64,000 bases of DNA. It comes from Polycladomyces zharkentensis. Its GTDB lineage: Bacteria; Bacillota; Bacilli; Thermoactinomycetales; JIR-001. The stretch covers positions 434,280 through 498,279 of the forward strand of contig NZ_JAFHAP010000008.1 in assembly GCF_016938855.1 (NCBI RefSeq), in the 5' to 3' direction. Shown piece after piece: positions 63,947 through 64,000 of the stretch. The stretch's first letter is position 1. Each line of letters begins with the position of its first letter. Below the pieces are notes generated by a model. The model was not told where the DNA came from. It ran no database searches and saw only the letters and a list, made by a program, of their open reading frames with translations. Both the position numbers and the translations under genes were made by a program.

Positions 63947-64000
63947 TCAGCCCAAGTTCTCCCCGATCAGTCGCTCCACGATGACGCAATCCACCCATTG
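63947..64000 (-). CDS. Possible 3' end of a gene entering from the right edge
   Basis: The minus strand reads QWVDCVIVERLIGENLG and a TGA at 63949-63947. Seventeen codons are too few to name a family; frame choice is tentative. Confidence 0.25.
   Translation of the reverse strand, partial: QWVDCVIVERLIGENLG

Noticed and set aside
1-64000. CRISPR arrays, tRNA or rRNA genes, intact insertion sequences, prophage
   Set aside because: No spaced direct repeats of CRISPR type, no tRNA cloverleaf or rRNA segments, and no transposase, integrase or phage structural reading frames were seen.

Overview
The window reads as chromosome of a thermophilic, endospore-forming Firmicute of the order Bacillales, most likely a Thermoactinomycetaceae relative. 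This is inferred from Bacillus-type sporulation blocks (dacB-spmA-spmB, dacF-spoIIAA-spoIIAB-sigF, spoVA, spoIIM, GerW), Bacillus-like synteny, strong AGGAGG-type ribosome sites, many GTG/TTG starts and a fairly GC-rich base composition. Almost all genes lie on the minus strand. No rRNA, tRNA, CRISPR array or intact transposase was seen.

Layout. 1-9760: cytochrome c maturation (resC partial, resB), rluB, a DUF2642-like protein with an ArsB-like pump, then spmB, spmA, dacB, a GerW/YtfJ spore protein and a DUF2953 protein. 10225-20786: an L-rhamnose catabolic cluster (MFS permease, GH78 rhamnosidase, DeoR regulator, fused aldolase/dehydrogenase, rhamnulokinase, isomerase, and an ASRT-family gene broken by an amber codon). 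21380-21860: relics of an ArsR repressor and an aquaporin. 21950-28484: scpB, scpA, the riboflavin operon (ribH, ribBA, ribE, ribD) behind an FMN riboswitch, and ctaA. 28685-31662: a PucR-type regulator facing an alanine dehydrogenase. 31786-33700: a broken PadR regulator, a methyltransferase and a membrane protein. 33952-41973: lysA, an abbreviated spoVA operon, sigF/spoIIAB/spoIIAA, dacF and a CotS-like kinase. 42088-46680: nucleoside salvage (pdp, two tandem purine nucleoside phosphorylases, deoB) and YqzK. 46743-51329: a second ald, fur, spoIIM, an EndoQ-type PHP nuclease and nudF. 51436-54693: a GNAT relic, then an apparent copper-linked island (YcnK-like regulator, two tiny His-rich lipoproteins, a PepSY membrane protein, and a convergent Met-rich membrane protein). 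54895-57048: a GNAT acetyltransferase and an MFS exporter. 57472-63139: a methylmalonyl-CoA pathway operon. 63307-63680: two small membrane proteins.

The points most worth following up are: (i) the 51.7-54.7 kb island of metal-ligand-rich small proteins around a PepSY protein, under a regulator with a perfect 8-3-8 inverted repeat in front of it; (ii) a family of at least four ~150-190 bp repeats lying only in intergenic gaps (6601, 25178, 30290, 57165), one of them splitting spmA from spmB; (iii) two copies of a second short element with inverted ends carrying TTGACAAAGT; and (iv) several genes caught decaying (ASRT, ArsR, aquaporin, PadR, GNAT).

All calls rest on reading the sequence and translations. 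No database search was run. Family names come from recognised motifs and gene order.
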